Translations under genes and position numbers: made by a program | In this document: one piece after another, positions 44,584 to 54,102 of the stretch | Numbering within the stretch: position 1 is the stretch's first letter | Layout: every line of letters begins with the position of its first letter | The notes under the pieces: generated by a model | Told to the model about the DNA's origin: nothing | The model's input: only the letters and a program-made list of their open reading frames with translations | Database searches by the model: none | Assembly: GCA_031552195.1 (NCBI GenBank) | Contig: JAVBMT010000029.1 | Span: 1-62,258 of the forward strand | Length of the DNA stretch: 62,258 nt | From: JAVBMP01 sp031552195 | GTDB taxonomy: Bacteria; Desulfobacterota; Desulfovibrionia; Desulfovibrionales; Desulfovibrionaceae | Reading direction: 5' to 3'

Positions 44584-45698
44584 TATTTCTCCAGGAGGGC
44601 CGCAACCCTCTCCACATCTCCCGCCGTCATGCCGGGCCAGAGCGGAAGCGTTAAAATTTCCTTGTAGGCGGCCTCCGCCACAGGGCAAAGACCTTCTCTC
44701 GTTCCTACGATTTCTTTATAATATGGGTGCAAATGAACGGGAATATAGTGCACGTTCGCGCCTACGCCGTTCGCCCGCATTTTCTGAAAAACCGCGTCGC
44801 GACCGGAGATGCGCGCAACGTAAAGGTGATAGGCATGTTTGACGTGGGAAAGTTTGACAAGAGGACGAACGGCGCCGCCGGCAAAAGCGTTGTCATACAT
44901 TCGCGCCAGCTCGTTACGCCGGACCAGCCATTCCGGCAGTTTTTTCAGCTGGCTGGCTCCCAAGGCGCACTGGATGTCTGAAATGCGGTAATTGTAACCA
45001 AGACTGGTCATTTCATAGAACCAGCCCCCGGCCTTTTCCCGCTGGCTGGCGGTGGTTGTTATGCCGTGCCCTCTAAAACGGCGCATTTTAGTTGCCAAAG
45101 CCTCATCGGCAGTCAAACACATCCCGCCTTCGCCGGTGGTTATGTGTTTTACCGGGTGAAAGCTGAACACGGAAATATCCGCCAGGGTTCCGGCTTTGCG
45201 GCCCTTATACTCAGCGCCAAGGGCGTGGCAGGCGTCGGCGACAAGAGCCAAATGACGCCTGCCGGCTATCTCCCGCAAGGCGTCCCAATCACAGGGCTGC
45301 CCGGCGTAATCGACAGCTATTACGGCTTTCGTTCTGGGTGTGACGGCGGCTTCGACCGCTGCGGGATTTATCAGGAGTGTATCAGGCTCGACGTCGGCGA
45401 AAACCGGCTTGGCGCCCTGGAAAAGCACACAGTTGGAGGTGGCGGCGAAGGTCATGGGCGGAACGATTACCTCATCGCCAGGGCCCACGCCCAAAGCAAA
45501 CATGGCGGCGTGCAAGGCCGCCGTGCCGTTAGCCACGGCCACCCCGTGCCCTGCGCCGGTGAAAGCGCAAACATCCTCCTCGAAGCGTTCCACCGCCGGG
45601 CCGGTGGTGAGCCAGTCGGATTTCAGGGTTGCGGCCACCGCCGCGATATCGTCATCGTCTATTATCTGCCTGCCGTACGGCAAAAAAGCTTCGCTCAT
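44583..45698 (-). CDS. pseC: UDP-4-amino-4,6-dideoxy-N-acetyl-beta-L-altrosamine transaminase
   Basis: 371 aa DegT-family PLP enzyme, second step of the Pse pathway. Start FLPYGRQIIDDDDIAAV, then SDWLTTGP, ANGTAALHAAMFALG, VPPMTFAATSNCVL, DACHALGAEYKG, and the PLP lysine in FSFHPVKHITTGEGG (Lys about 184). YRISDIQCALGASQLKKL follows. Full length, so intact. pseB ends 13 bases upstream of its start. Confidence 0.94.
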   Translation of the reverse strand: MSEAFLPYGRQIIDDDDIAAVAATLKSDWLTTGPAVERFEEDVCAFTGAGHGVAVANGTAALHAAMFALGVGPGDEVIVPPMTFAATSNCVLFQGAKPVFADVEPDTLLINPAAVEAAVTPRTKAVIAVDYAGQPCDWDALREIAGRRHLALVADACHALGAEYKGRKAGTLADISVFSFHPVKHITTGEGGMCLTADEALATKMRRFRGHGITTTASQREKAGGWFYEMTSLGYNYRISDIQCALGASQLKKLPEWLVRRNELARMYDNAFAGGAVRPLVKLSHVKHAYHLYVARISGRDAVFQKMRANGVGANVHYIPVHLHPYYKEIVGTREGLCPVAEAAYKEILTLPLWPGMTAGDVERVAALLEK

Positions 45699-45711
45699 AT
45701 TATCCAGCTCG

Positions 45712-46695
45712 CTATCTTATAGTAAACCCCTGATCCTTTAAGATTCCGCGTAAATTTTCCACGCTCAGCCAACTGTCGTTCTGGCCTGAATTGTATTCGA
45801 AACCGTCTTGCACCGCTTTGCCTTCAGGGCCCTTGTAACGAAAAGTTTCCGGCTTGATGACGTAATACTCGCCAATATCTATAGTGTGCCGCGAATCTTC
45901 CGCCGTGATCATGAGTTCATGAATCTTTTCGCCGGGGCGTATGCCGACCTCAACGGTTTGCATGCCTGGAGCGATGGCCTCAGCCAGGTCGGTGATCTTC
46001 ATGCTGGGAATTTTCGGCACGAACACCTCGCCTCCGCCGGAAAGCTCAAAAGCCCGCAGCACCATGTGAATGCTCTGTTCCAGGGTAATCCAGAAGCGGG
46101 TCATGCGCGTGTCGGTAATAGGCAGGGGTTCGCCAACGTCGCGCTTGTCGATAAAGAACGGAATAACGCTGCCCCGGCTGCCCATTACGTTGCCGTAGCG
46201 CACCACGCTGTACACGGTGTCGCAGGCCGTGAAAGCGTTGGCGGCCACAAAGAGTTTATCGGAACAAAGTTTTGTCGCGCCATAAAGGTTAACCGGGCTG
46301 ACGGCCTTATCTGTGGAAAGAGCCACGACTTTTTTGACGCCGATGTCCGCCGCCACGTTAACGATATTTTCCGCCCCGGTGATGTTGGTTTTGATGCACT
46401 CGGTCGGGTTATATTCAGCTGCCGGAACCTGCTTCAGGGCCGCGGCGTGGATGACGTAATCCACCCCGCGAAAAGCCCGGTAAAGGCGGTCTTTATCGCG
46501 CACGTCGCCTATAAAATAACGGAGGCAGCCATACTTTTCCGGCGAAAAAACCTGCGCCATCTCAAATTGTTTGAGTTCATCCCGCGAAAAAATAATCAGG
46601 CGCTTCGGCTTGTAGTTACGTAAAATAATTTCAGTGCATTTCTTGCCGAAAGAACCGGTGCCGCCGGTGATAAGTATTGTTTTATCGTTAAACAT
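45712..46695 (-). CDS. pseB: UDP-N-acetylglucosamine 4,6-dehydratase (inverting)
   Basis: 327 aa. First committed step to pseudaminic acid, making the 4-keto-6-deoxy-L-sugar. SDR fold: ILITGGTGSFGKKC (NADP), HAAALKQVPAAEYNP, catalytic STDKAVSPVNLYGATK (Asp 129, Lys 130, Tyr 138, Lys 142), and VVRYGNVMGSRGSVIPFF. The residues and length are typical of PseB/FlaA1. It begins a tight run pseB-pseC-methylase. The gap to the upstream nucleotidyltransferase gene is 102 bases, AT-rich, possibly with a promoter. Confidence 0.95.
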   Translation of the reverse strand: MFNDKTILITGGTGSFGKKCTEIILRNYKPKRLIIFSRDELKQFEMAQVFSPEKYGCLRYFIGDVRDKDRLYRAFRGVDYVIHAAALKQVPAAEYNPTECIKTNITGAENIVNVAADIGVKKVVALSTDKAVSPVNLYGATKLCSDKLFVAANAFTACDTVYSVVRYGNVMGSRGSVIPFFIDKRDVGEPLPITDTRMTRFWITLEQSIHMVLRAFELSGGGEVFVPKIPSMKITDLAEAIAPGMQTVEVGIRPGEKIHELMITAEDSRHTIDIGEYYVIKPETFRYKGPEGKAVQDGFEYNSGQNDSWLSVENLRGILKDQGFTIR

Positions 46696-46797
46696 AAATC
46701 ACCCTACATTAAATATAAGAAACACGATAAATCCAACTTGCCTCTTTTTTCAATAATGCCCCGTCATCGCTATTCACGATGAAAATCAAACACTGCC

Positions 46798-47859
46798 TTA
46801 GATGCGGCGGTTTTCAGCGAAAACGTCCGTAAAGTCGGTTCCGGCCTTGGCGTAATCGTCAGCCCGCCCGATATCCAGCCAGTAATCGTCGCTGTGGTAG
46901 ACCTGCGGCGCCTTGCCTGCATTCAACAAGGCCCGGAACAGATCCGGCATGTCGAAAAACGTATCCGCCGGAATGTACGCAAAGGCTTCCGGAGAAAGAA
47001 CGTTTATGCCGGCGCTTACCGGAAAGTTAACCGTAGGTTTTTCCCGGATGGCGGAAAGTTCCCCGTCCGGAAGGCTGTCCACAACCCCGTAAGGCACCTG
47101 GACTTTATGGTCTATCACCACCATGGTGGCAATCGCCCGGGCGTTGTTGTGGTGCTGCAGCAGCAGGCGGGGGTTCAGACGGGTAAGGATGTCTCCATTC
47201 ATCACCAGAGCAGGCAGGGAAGGTCTGGCCGGCAAAAGGGAAAGCGCCCCGGCCGTGCCCATGCGCTTATCTTCGTGCAGGTAGTTTATTTTGACTCCCA
47301 GCTTGCTGCCGTCCGCGAAATAATTTTTTATTTTTTCCGCCTGATAGTTCACCGCGATGAAAAAATTATAAAAGCCGCTATCGCGCAAATTCTGCAGCAC
47401 GATTTCCAGAATCGGCCGCCCGCCGACAGGCAACATCGGCTTGGGGCAGTCGCGGGTCAGTTCGCCAAGTCGTGTGCCCAGCCCGCCCGCCATCAGCACA
47501 ACCGGATTTTGCAGGAGAGTGCTGGCCGACAGCTCTTTGCGCGCCCAAACCCACACCAGCCGCCCGGAGGCGTCAACCACCGGAATGTGCGAAAAATCAT
47601 GTTCCTGCATTAACGCCAGAACGCCCTGCGCCGTGGCGTCTTCACCCACTACAAAAGGCTGGGAATTCATAATTTCAGCCACAGGCGCGTCAAGCCCCTT
47701 GCCGTTGAGCAGGCCGCGCCGCACGTTGCCGTCTGTGACGACGCCCAGCAGCTTGCCGCCGGCATCGGCTACCATGGCGAATTGATGCCCCAGGTCAAGA
47801 ACCGCGAGGGCCCGCAAAATGGTTTGATCCGGCGAAAGTAAAATATCTTTCCAATTCAT
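46798..47859 (-). CDS. CBS-domain nucleotidyltransferase, PtmE-like
   Basis: 353 aa. Two CBS domains (about 5-110) precede a sugar-phosphate nucleotidyltransferase domain (about 118-353) with VVLMAGGLGTRLGELTRDCPKPMLPVGGRPILE in two blocks, then YLHEDKRMGTAGALSLL and VMNGDIL. This arrangement matches PtmE of Campylobacter, a GDP-glucosamine-forming enzyme that starts the legionaminic acid route. The family is also annotated as mannose-1-phosphate guanylyltransferase-like. No legionaminic acid genes are in the window, so it is an orphan here or activates another sugar. The gene overlaps nothing and lies 102 bases upstream of pseB. Confidence 0.8.
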   Translation of the reverse strand: MNWKDILLSPDQTILRALAVLDLGHQFAMVADAGGKLLGVVTDGNVRRGLLNGKGLDAPVAEIMNSQPFVVGEDATAQGVLALMQEHDFSHIPVVDASGRLVWVWARKELSASTLLQNPVVLMAGGLGTRLGELTRDCPKPMLPVGGRPILEIVLQNLRDSGFYNFFIAVNYQAEKIKNYFADGSKLGVKINYLHEDKRMGTAGALSLLPARPSLPALVMNGDILTRLNPRLLLQHHNNARAIATMVVIDHKVQVPYGVVDSLPDGELSAIREKPTVNFPVSAGINVLSPEAFAYIPADTFFDMPDLFRALLNAGKAPQVYHSDDYWLDIGRADDYAKAGTDFTDVFAENRRI

Positions 47860-47976
47860 CTCTGAACCGCGTTTGGTAAAAGTTTATCGTCAAAACCGCA
47901 GACCGCCGCCAGAGCGCCGCCGTCTCACTGAAAATGACCGGCATGATTGTTGCGGGACGCCCGTTCCCGTATAGCG

Positions 47977-49185
47977 TCAATCAGCCGGTTCTTCAAGCAT
48001 GGACTTCATTCCCGCGCCAAGCTCGGTGTTCAGGCCCAGCAACATTCTGCGCCAGGCCTCGCGGTTGACGCGGTTGAAAAGCTCAAGCGGGGTCAAGGCG
48101 GCGTTTTCCGCTGTGTAATATAACTGCCCGAAAAGATAAGGAGTCCATAAAAAATTGCAATATTCAAAGCTGTTACGCCTGGACTGCCCGGCCATTATGC
48201 GGAAAAAGCGCAGGTCAAGCGGGGTCCAGAAAGAATAGACGTCGCGGGCGACAATTCCGGGGGACAGGGACGTTTTTTTCATTTCGTTCCGCCCCGCCTT
48301 GTAAAGCCAGGCCCTCCCGCAAATCACCCCCTTTCCGCGCCCGGCGGCCAAAGCGGTGGCGTTGTCGAGGCGCTCGGTCAAAAAATCTCCGCCCGCCGGA
48401 AATACATGCACATTTATGACATCAATCTCCGGCATGAGCGAAAGTTCTTCAAGGTAGACCGGGTCGATCCAGGCTCCAGTTCCGGAACCGAGCCGTGTTT
48501 CCCCTTTGTCCAGGCCGCCCAGGGCCGTCCGCAGCACAGGCAGCAAAATTTCCGGCCTGCCGGGCAAGCCCAGATTTTTCAAGGCGGTTTCCGGATCGTC
48601 AAGGCAGGAAAGATATCCCGGCTTCATCTCTTTCAGCACCCAGGCGTTCATTTCGCGCAGCCCTTCGCCCAAACTTTCCAGGTCAAGCCCGGCGTAGCTC
48701 CAGCGCACCTGACTGAACGCCGGGTCGGCAGGAAATAGGCCTATCTCGACGCTGACGAGCAGCCCGCGCGCCCGCGCCATTTCCGCCACATTCCGGTAGA
48801 AAACGCGGTATTCGTTCCAACGCGGAAAACCCTGGAGCAGCATAGGATATTGCAAGCAGAGGCCAATGCCCTTGAAACCCATGGCCTGAATGCCGTCAAG
48901 GTGCAAAGACACCACACGGGCCTGGCCGGGATCCAGCAGCTGTTCCCCCAAATTTCCGGAAGCCGCGTGAAGCTCAGCGGTAAAAACGGTTCCGGTCAGA
49001 CCGGCCGCGCCTTGGGGAGAAGACAAGCCCAGCCGGACTTCAGCAGCCGCGAGCTGGGCGTCAAGATAGGCGTAAAGCCCGCGGTATTCAGGCGGGACAT
49101 CCGCCGCCGCGGAAAAAGAGGCCGCGCCAAACAGGAAGGGCAACAACATAATGGCGCCTAGAAACGGTAAAAAGCGAAAAATCAT
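47977..49185 (-). CDS. Secreted TIM-barrel-like protein of unknown function
   Basis: 402 aa. A clean signal peptide (FLPFLGAIMLLPFLFGAASF, cleavage after about residue 28, near SAAA-DV) predicts export. The mature part has alternating beta/alpha motifs such as GIQAMGFKGIGLCLQYPMLL, LLVSVEIGLF, IDVINVHVFP and VICGRAWLY, which suggest a glycosidase-like barrel, possibly acting on a glycan. No family was recognised with confidence. The ATG at 49185 has GAGGAT 7 bases upstream; a longer open frame upstream lacks a ribosome site and would hide the signal peptide. It sits between the Crp/Fnr gene and the pse genes. Confidence 0.7.
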   Translation of the reverse strand: MIFRFLPFLGAIMLLPFLFGAASFSAAADVPPEYRGLYAYLDAQLAAAEVRLGLSSPQGAAGLTGTVFTAELHAASGNLGEQLLDPGQARVVSLHLDGIQAMGFKGIGLCLQYPMLLQGFPRWNEYRVFYRNVAEMARARGLLVSVEIGLFPADPAFSQVRWSYAGLDLESLGEGLREMNAWVLKEMKPGYLSCLDDPETALKNLGLPGRPEILLPVLRTALGGLDKGETRLGSGTGAWIDPVYLEELSLMPEIDVINVHVFPAGGDFLTERLDNATALAAGRGKGVICGRAWLYKAGRNEMKKTSLSPGIVARDVYSFWTPLDLRFFRIMAGQSRRNSFEYCNFLWTPYLFGQLYYTAENAALTPLELFNRVNREAWRRMLLGLNTELGAGMKSMLEEPAD

Positions 49186-49287
49186 GGCTACATCCTCAAA
49201 ACTGTGGCTGATCAGGGCGTACGGCCAGGAAATTTTAAGCGCATTCGCGCGGCATGCGAAGTTTTTTGAAGCGGCGAAACACAAAAT

Positions 49288-50010
49288 TTAAAGTTCGGCC
49301 AGGCCGTTGGCCAGGTCTTCAAGAGAAGGCCTGTTCAGTATGGTGACCTTGCGCCCGTCAAGCGCGATTATATTCTCTTTGGTGAAACGGCTTATACACC
49401 GTGAAAGGGTTTCCCGGGCGGTGCCGAGAACGGCGGCGAGCAACCCTTTGTTTACGTCAAGGTCGAAACTGTCGCCCCCCCCGCTTTGTTCGCTCTGGTG
49501 CAGAAGGTAGGCGGCCAGGCGTTGAGGGGTGTCATGCAGGGCGAGCGTTTCTATTTTATCAGCGAAGTTTTTCAGGCGCATGGCCAGCGCGCCCATAAGA
49601 TTCATGGCGAAAGAAGGGTTGTCTCTGATAAATTCAAGCAGGATGGAACGCGGCCACAGCAGTATGACTGAATCTTCCAGCGTTTCAGCCCGGGCCGGAA
49701 AGTTGCCGTTCTGCAAGGCGGCGGCCTCGCCTATCGGCTCGCCAGGCCCGAAAAGATGCAGCACTGCCTCTCTTCCGTCGGAAGTGAAGCGGCTTATTTT
49801 GACTTTACCGGAAACAACGACGTAAAGCTTGTCGGCTATTTCGCCTTCCTGGAAAATGATATTACCTCGTTTGTATTCCGCACGTTGCGCCAAGCGCAGG
49901 AATGTTTCCCGGTCAGGAGGCGGCATGTTGCCGAGAAGGGAATTTTTGCTGAAAAGCCTGGCATGGCGCTCGATAAAACAATCTTTGTTTTCCGTATTCA
50001 TCATAGACAT
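49288..50010 (-). CDS. Crp/Fnr-family transcriptional regulator
   Basis: 240 aa. An N-terminal cyclic-nucleotide-type sensor domain (about 20-150: GNIIFQEGEIADKLYVVVSGKVKI in two blocks, FGPGEPIGEAAAL) is followed by a dimer helix and a C-terminal winged helix (about 165-235) with LGTARETLSRCISRFTKENII as recognition region. There is no Fnr-type N-terminal cysteine cluster, so it probably senses something other than oxygen through an iron-sulfur cluster. The first gene of the minus-strand run that leads into the pse locus; regulation of that locus is possible but unproven. Confidence 0.85.
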   Translation of the reverse strand: MSMMNTENKDCFIERHARLFSKNSLLGNMPPPDRETFLRLAQRAEYKRGNIIFQEGEIADKLYVVVSGKVKISRFTSDGREAVLHLFGPGEPIGEAAALQNGNFPARAETLEDSVILLWPRSILLEFIRDNPSFAMNLMGALAMRLKNFADKIETLALHDTPQRLAAYLLHQSEQSGGGDSFDLDVNKGLLAAVLGTARETLSRCISRFTKENIIALDGRKVTILNRPSLEDLANGLAEL

Positions 50011-50302
50011 TAAATTAACCTATTCCTCCGCAAGCGCAAGTTTTTTATGCCTTCCCGGACTCCATCGGGCGGCTTGCCGAATCAAACTCAATCTTATAAG
50101 CATAACTGAAAAAAAAATTAATGTAAAATAAAGCTTGCATTTCAAGTTCCAGTAAGTTACAAACTTTTCAAGGATAATGAAAAGTGTAGGGATAATCTGC
50201 GCTGGTTCAGCGAAATCACTTTCCTTTTATCTTAATAATTATATTATATTTTGTATAACGACTCAATGAAAGTTTAATTACGCTTAAGGTGCAGAATCAC
50301 AA

Positions 50303-50342
50303 GGCGCATAGGAAAGAATTCATCTTTATATGCGCCTTTTTT
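50303..50342 (+). terminator. Orphan Rho-independent terminator
   Basis: GGCGCATA/TATGCGCC stem with an 18-base loop and six T directly after it. No plus-strand gene precedes it within 14 kb. Confidence 0.75.
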
Positions 50343-50488
50343 GTTGCCCTTGAACCGCGCACCGGCGCGTTTCAGCGCCGCTACGCAATATTCCCCCCTA
50401 TGCTTACAGCTCGCCGCGTTTTTCAAAAAAGCCCCGTTTGCGCCTGACGACCCTTGTTTATTATCCGCCACTCGGCTAACATCCACTA

Positions 50489-50635
50489 GGGGCTGTTTCT
50501 AAATAAAAGATTTTGCGCCAAAGACAAGGAAAACGGCCTTTTTTGCGAATGGAGTGTACCCTTACGGCACTCGACCGGAGAAAAAAAGGACGATTGACGT
50601 AGTATTTGGACAAAAGATTTATTTAGAAACAGTCC
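50489..50635. mobile_element. 147-bp MITE-like element
   Basis: Ends are imperfect inverted repeats: GGGGCTGTTTCTAAATAAA at the left, and TTTATTTAGAAACAGTCC at the right. TA stands on both sides (50487-50488 and 50636-50637), consistent with a TA target duplication as in IS630 or some IS5 relatives. It has no coding capacity. A near-identical copy starts at 62121. Confidence 0.8.
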
Positions 50636-50708
50636 TAACTGACCTGGCCGGGCAAGCCTGCCTAAAGCCGCGCTTCGCCGCGCCGTTCATAAAAATAAAA
50701 GAGGATTC

Positions 50709-51806
<1,098 letters not shown>

Positions 51807-51812
51807 AAACTT

Positions 51813-51843
51813 GACCGGCGGCATCCGGAAGCCGCCGGTCTTT
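51813..51843 (+). terminator. Rho-independent terminator after leuB
   Basis: Perfect 10-bp stem GACCGGCGGC/GCCGCCGGTC with an 8-base loop, then a T-rich tract. Seven bases past the leuB stop. Confidence 0.85.
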
Positions 51844-51999
51844 CGCTTTCCTTTGCTTTTTACCGCGCCTCCCGTTTGTTCCCAGAAAAATCCGCTTTTC
51901 TTTATATAAAAAAAAAGCTACCGTGGGTGACCGATGCGAGTTATATTGGAAGAATTTCCTCAATTATTCCGCTAACCCCAAAGACTTACAGGAAAAATT

Positions 52000-52233
52000 A
52001 TGTCCAGGGTAATCTTTTTGGAAGACCGATGTAAGGGGTGCCTGCTTTGCGCCTCCGTCTGCCCGCGAGGAATTATCGCGCAGTCCTCAAGGTTCAACCG
52101 CCAGGGCTACAAGGTGGCTGAGGTAAAAGACATGGATTCCTGCATAGCCTGCTCGTCCTGCGCTCTTATCTGCCCGGATTGCGCCATTCGCGTGTGCAAA
52201 AGCGCCAAGAAAAAGGAGGGGCAAGATGCCTAG
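52000..52233 (+). CDS. 2-oxoacid:ferredoxin oxidoreductase delta subunit (8Fe-8S ferredoxin)
   Basis: 77 aa. Two [4Fe-4S] motifs, CKGCLLCASVCP (about 11-22) and CIACSSCALICP (about 48-59), typical of the delta subunit that passes electrons from the catalytic subunits to ferredoxin. AGGAAA precedes the ATG. First gene of a four-gene operon; the next ATG lies inside its last codons (8-base overlap). Confidence 0.9.
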   Translation: MSRVIFLEDRCKGCLLCASVCPRGIIAQSSRFNRQGYKVAEVKDMDSCIACSSCALICPDCAIRVCKSAKKKEGQDA

Positions 52234-53299
52234 CAACACCAACGCCGAACGCATTTTCGTCAAGGGTAACGAAGCGGTTGCTTACGGAGCCATTGCCGCC
52301 GGGTGCCGCTGCTACTTCGGCTACCCCATCACCCCGCAGAACGAGATCCCGGAAATGATGTCCCACGCCATGCTCACGGCGGGCGGAGACTTCGTGCAGG
52401 CCGAAAGCGAAGTGGCCGCGGCCAATATGCTGCTTGGCGCTGTAGCCGCGGGGGTAAGGGCCTTCACCTCTTCTTCCAGCCCCGGCGTTTCCCTTATGCA
52501 GGAAGCCATGTCCTACATGGCGGGCAGCGAACTGCCCGGAGTCATCGTCAACATGAACCGCGGCGGCCCGGGCCTCGGCGACATCGGGTCGGCCCAGGGC
52601 GATTATTATCAGAGCACGCGCGGCGGTGGCCACGGCGACTACCGCACCCTGGTGCTGGCTCCGGCAGGCTGCCAGGAAGCGCACGACATGATGCTTCAGG
52701 CCTTTGACCTGGCCTTTAAATACCGCAACCCGGTGATCGTTCTGGGCGACGGCCTGGTCGGCGCCATGAAAGAGCCGGTAACGCTCTGGAAGCCCGAAAA
52801 AATAGATGACCACGGGGCTTCCGCCTGGGGCCTCGACGGCGCGAAAAACCGTGAAAAACGCCTGCTGAAATCCCTGTTCCTCGAAGACGGGGCGCTGGCC
52901 AAGCAAAACCGCCACCTGAACGCCAAGTATCAGGCCATGCAGGTGGAAGCCAAGGCGGATCTTTTCGCCACGGAAGACGCTGAACTGGTCGTCGTCGCTT
53001 ACGGCTCCATCGGCCGCATAGCCAAAAGCGCGGTGCGGGCCATGCGCGCACAGGGCCACAAGGTAGGCCTGGCGCGTCCGCTCACCCTTTACCCCTTCCC
53101 GGAAAAGGCCCTGCGGGATCTGGCCGCTCAAGGCAAGCGCTTTTTAACCATAGAGCATAACTGCGGCCAGATGGTTGACGACGTGCGCCTCAGCGTGCGC
53201 GGCTACGCCGATTCCGGCTTCCACGGACATATGCCCGGTGAAATTCCCAGCATTGATGACTTTATAGCGCCTATCCTGAGCGCGTTGAGGAGCAAATAA
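52226..53299 (+). CDS. 2-oxoacid:ferredoxin oxidoreductase alpha subunit
   Basis: 357 aa. The subunit that carries the pyrimidine-binding side of the TPP site and domain II. Motifs: GNEAVAYGAIAAGCRCYFGYPITPQNEI, shown as two blocks; SEVAAANMLLGAVAAG; TSSSSPGVSLMQEAMSYM; NRGGPGLGDIG. The operon order delta-alpha-beta-gamma and lengths fit 2-oxoglutarate (Kor) or branched-chain 2-oxoisovalerate (Vor) oxidoreductases. Sequence alone does not separate the two; leuB upstream is weak support for a branched-chain role. Confidence 0.88.
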   Translation: MPSNTNAERIFVKGNEAVAYGAIAAGCRCYFGYPITPQNEIPEMMSHAMLTAGGDFVQAESEVAAANMLLGAVAAGVRAFTSSSSPGVSLMQEAMSYMAGSELPGVIVNMNRGGPGLGDIGSAQGDYYQSTRGGGHGDYRTLVLAPAGCQEAHDMMLQAFDLAFKYRNPVIVLGDGLVGAMKEPVTLWKPEKIDDHGASAWGLDGAKNREKRLLKSLFLEDGALAKQNRHLNAKYQAMQVEAKADLFATEDAELVVVAYGSIGRIAKSAVRAMRAQGHKVGLARPLTLYPFPEKALRDLAAQGKRFLTIEHNCGQMVDDVRLSVRGYADSGFHGHMPGEIPSIDDFIAPILSALRSK

Positions 53300-54102
53300 T
53301 GGCGCCCGATATGACCTGTAAACCGCAAGTTGACCTGCTGCCCGGAGAAACGCTGGTTTTCGACCAGCCCTTCTCCTTGCTTGACACCCCGACCCACTAC
53401 TGTCCGGGCTGCCACCACGGCGTGGCCCACAGGCTGGTGGCCGAACTGCTGGATGAAATGGCTTTGCGCGAAAACGCCATTTGCATAGGCTCTATCGGCT
53501 GTTCCGTTTTTATTTACAATTACCTGAACGTCGACACGGTTGAAGCCCCGCACGGGCGCGCCCCGGCCGTCGCCACCGGCGCGAAGCGCGCCCGCCCGGA
53601 CAAGTTCGTTTTCAGCTATCAAGGAGACGGAGACCTGGCTTCCATAGGGATGGGAGAAATTATTCACGCAGCCAACCGGGGCGAGCGCCTGAGCGTGGTT
53701 TTCGTGAACAACACCGTTTACGGCATGACCGGCGGGCAAATGGCCCCCACAACCCTGCTGGGCCAGAAAACCACCACCTGCCCGGCCGGGCGCAGCCTGG
53801 AACGCGAAGGCGCGCCTATACGCATGGCCGAAATAATCGCCGGCCTGGGCGGCACGGTTTACGCCGCGCGCGGTTCGCTTGACAGCGTGCCCAACATACG
53901 CCAGGCCAAAAAAATGATGCGCCGCGCCTTTGAAGCCCAGACCAGAAACCTCGGCTTCGGATTTGTGGAACTGCTTTCCGCCTGCCCGACCAACTGGCGC
54001 ATGGATCCGGTTAAAGCCAACCAGCGCATCGCCTCGGAAATGATCCCTTATTTCCCGCTTGGCGTTTACAAAGACTTTACGGAAAACGGAGGCGCCCAAT
54101 GA
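53299..54102 (+). CDS. 2-oxoacid:ferredoxin oxidoreductase beta subunit
   Basis: 267 aa TPP-binding subunit. Motifs: YCPGCHHGVAHRL, GSIGCSVF, HGRAPAVATGAKRA, the TPP/Mg motif GDGDLASIG with FVNNTVYGMTGGQMAPTT. Its ATG overlaps the alpha stop (TAATG) and its stop overlaps the gamma start (ATGA), so all subunits are translationally coupled. The Cys in YCPGC is a likely cluster ligand. Confidence 0.9.
   Translation: MAPDMTCKPQVDLLPGETLVFDQPFSLLDTPTHYCPGCHHGVAHRLVAELLDEMALRENAICIGSIGCSVFIYNYLNVDTVEAPHGRAPAVATGAKRARPDKFVFSYQGDGDLASIGMGEIIHAANRGERLSVVFVNNTVYGMTGGQMAPTTLLGQKTTTCPAGRSLEREGAPIRMAEIIAGLGGTVYAARGSLDSVPNIRQAKKMMRRAFEAQTRNLGFGFVELLSACPTNWRMDPVKANQRIASEMIPYFPLGVYKDFTENGGAQ

Larger units (their letters stand above)
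50011..50708. other. Long intergenic region between crp-like gene and leuB
   Basis: 698 bases. The left 250 are AT-rich and must contain the promoter of the regulator gene. A nested hairpin (50181-50222) and a terminator (50303-50342) follow, suggesting an unrecognised small transcript. A MITE-like element occupies 50489-50635. AGAGGA lies 5 bases before the leuB ATG. A 70-codon open frame on the minus strand (50274-50486) has no credible features. Confidence 0.7.

Noticed and set aside
50274..50486. 70-codon minus-strand open frame between the regulator gene and leuB
   Set aside because: No ribosome site or family match; it overlaps the T run and stem of the plus-strand terminator.
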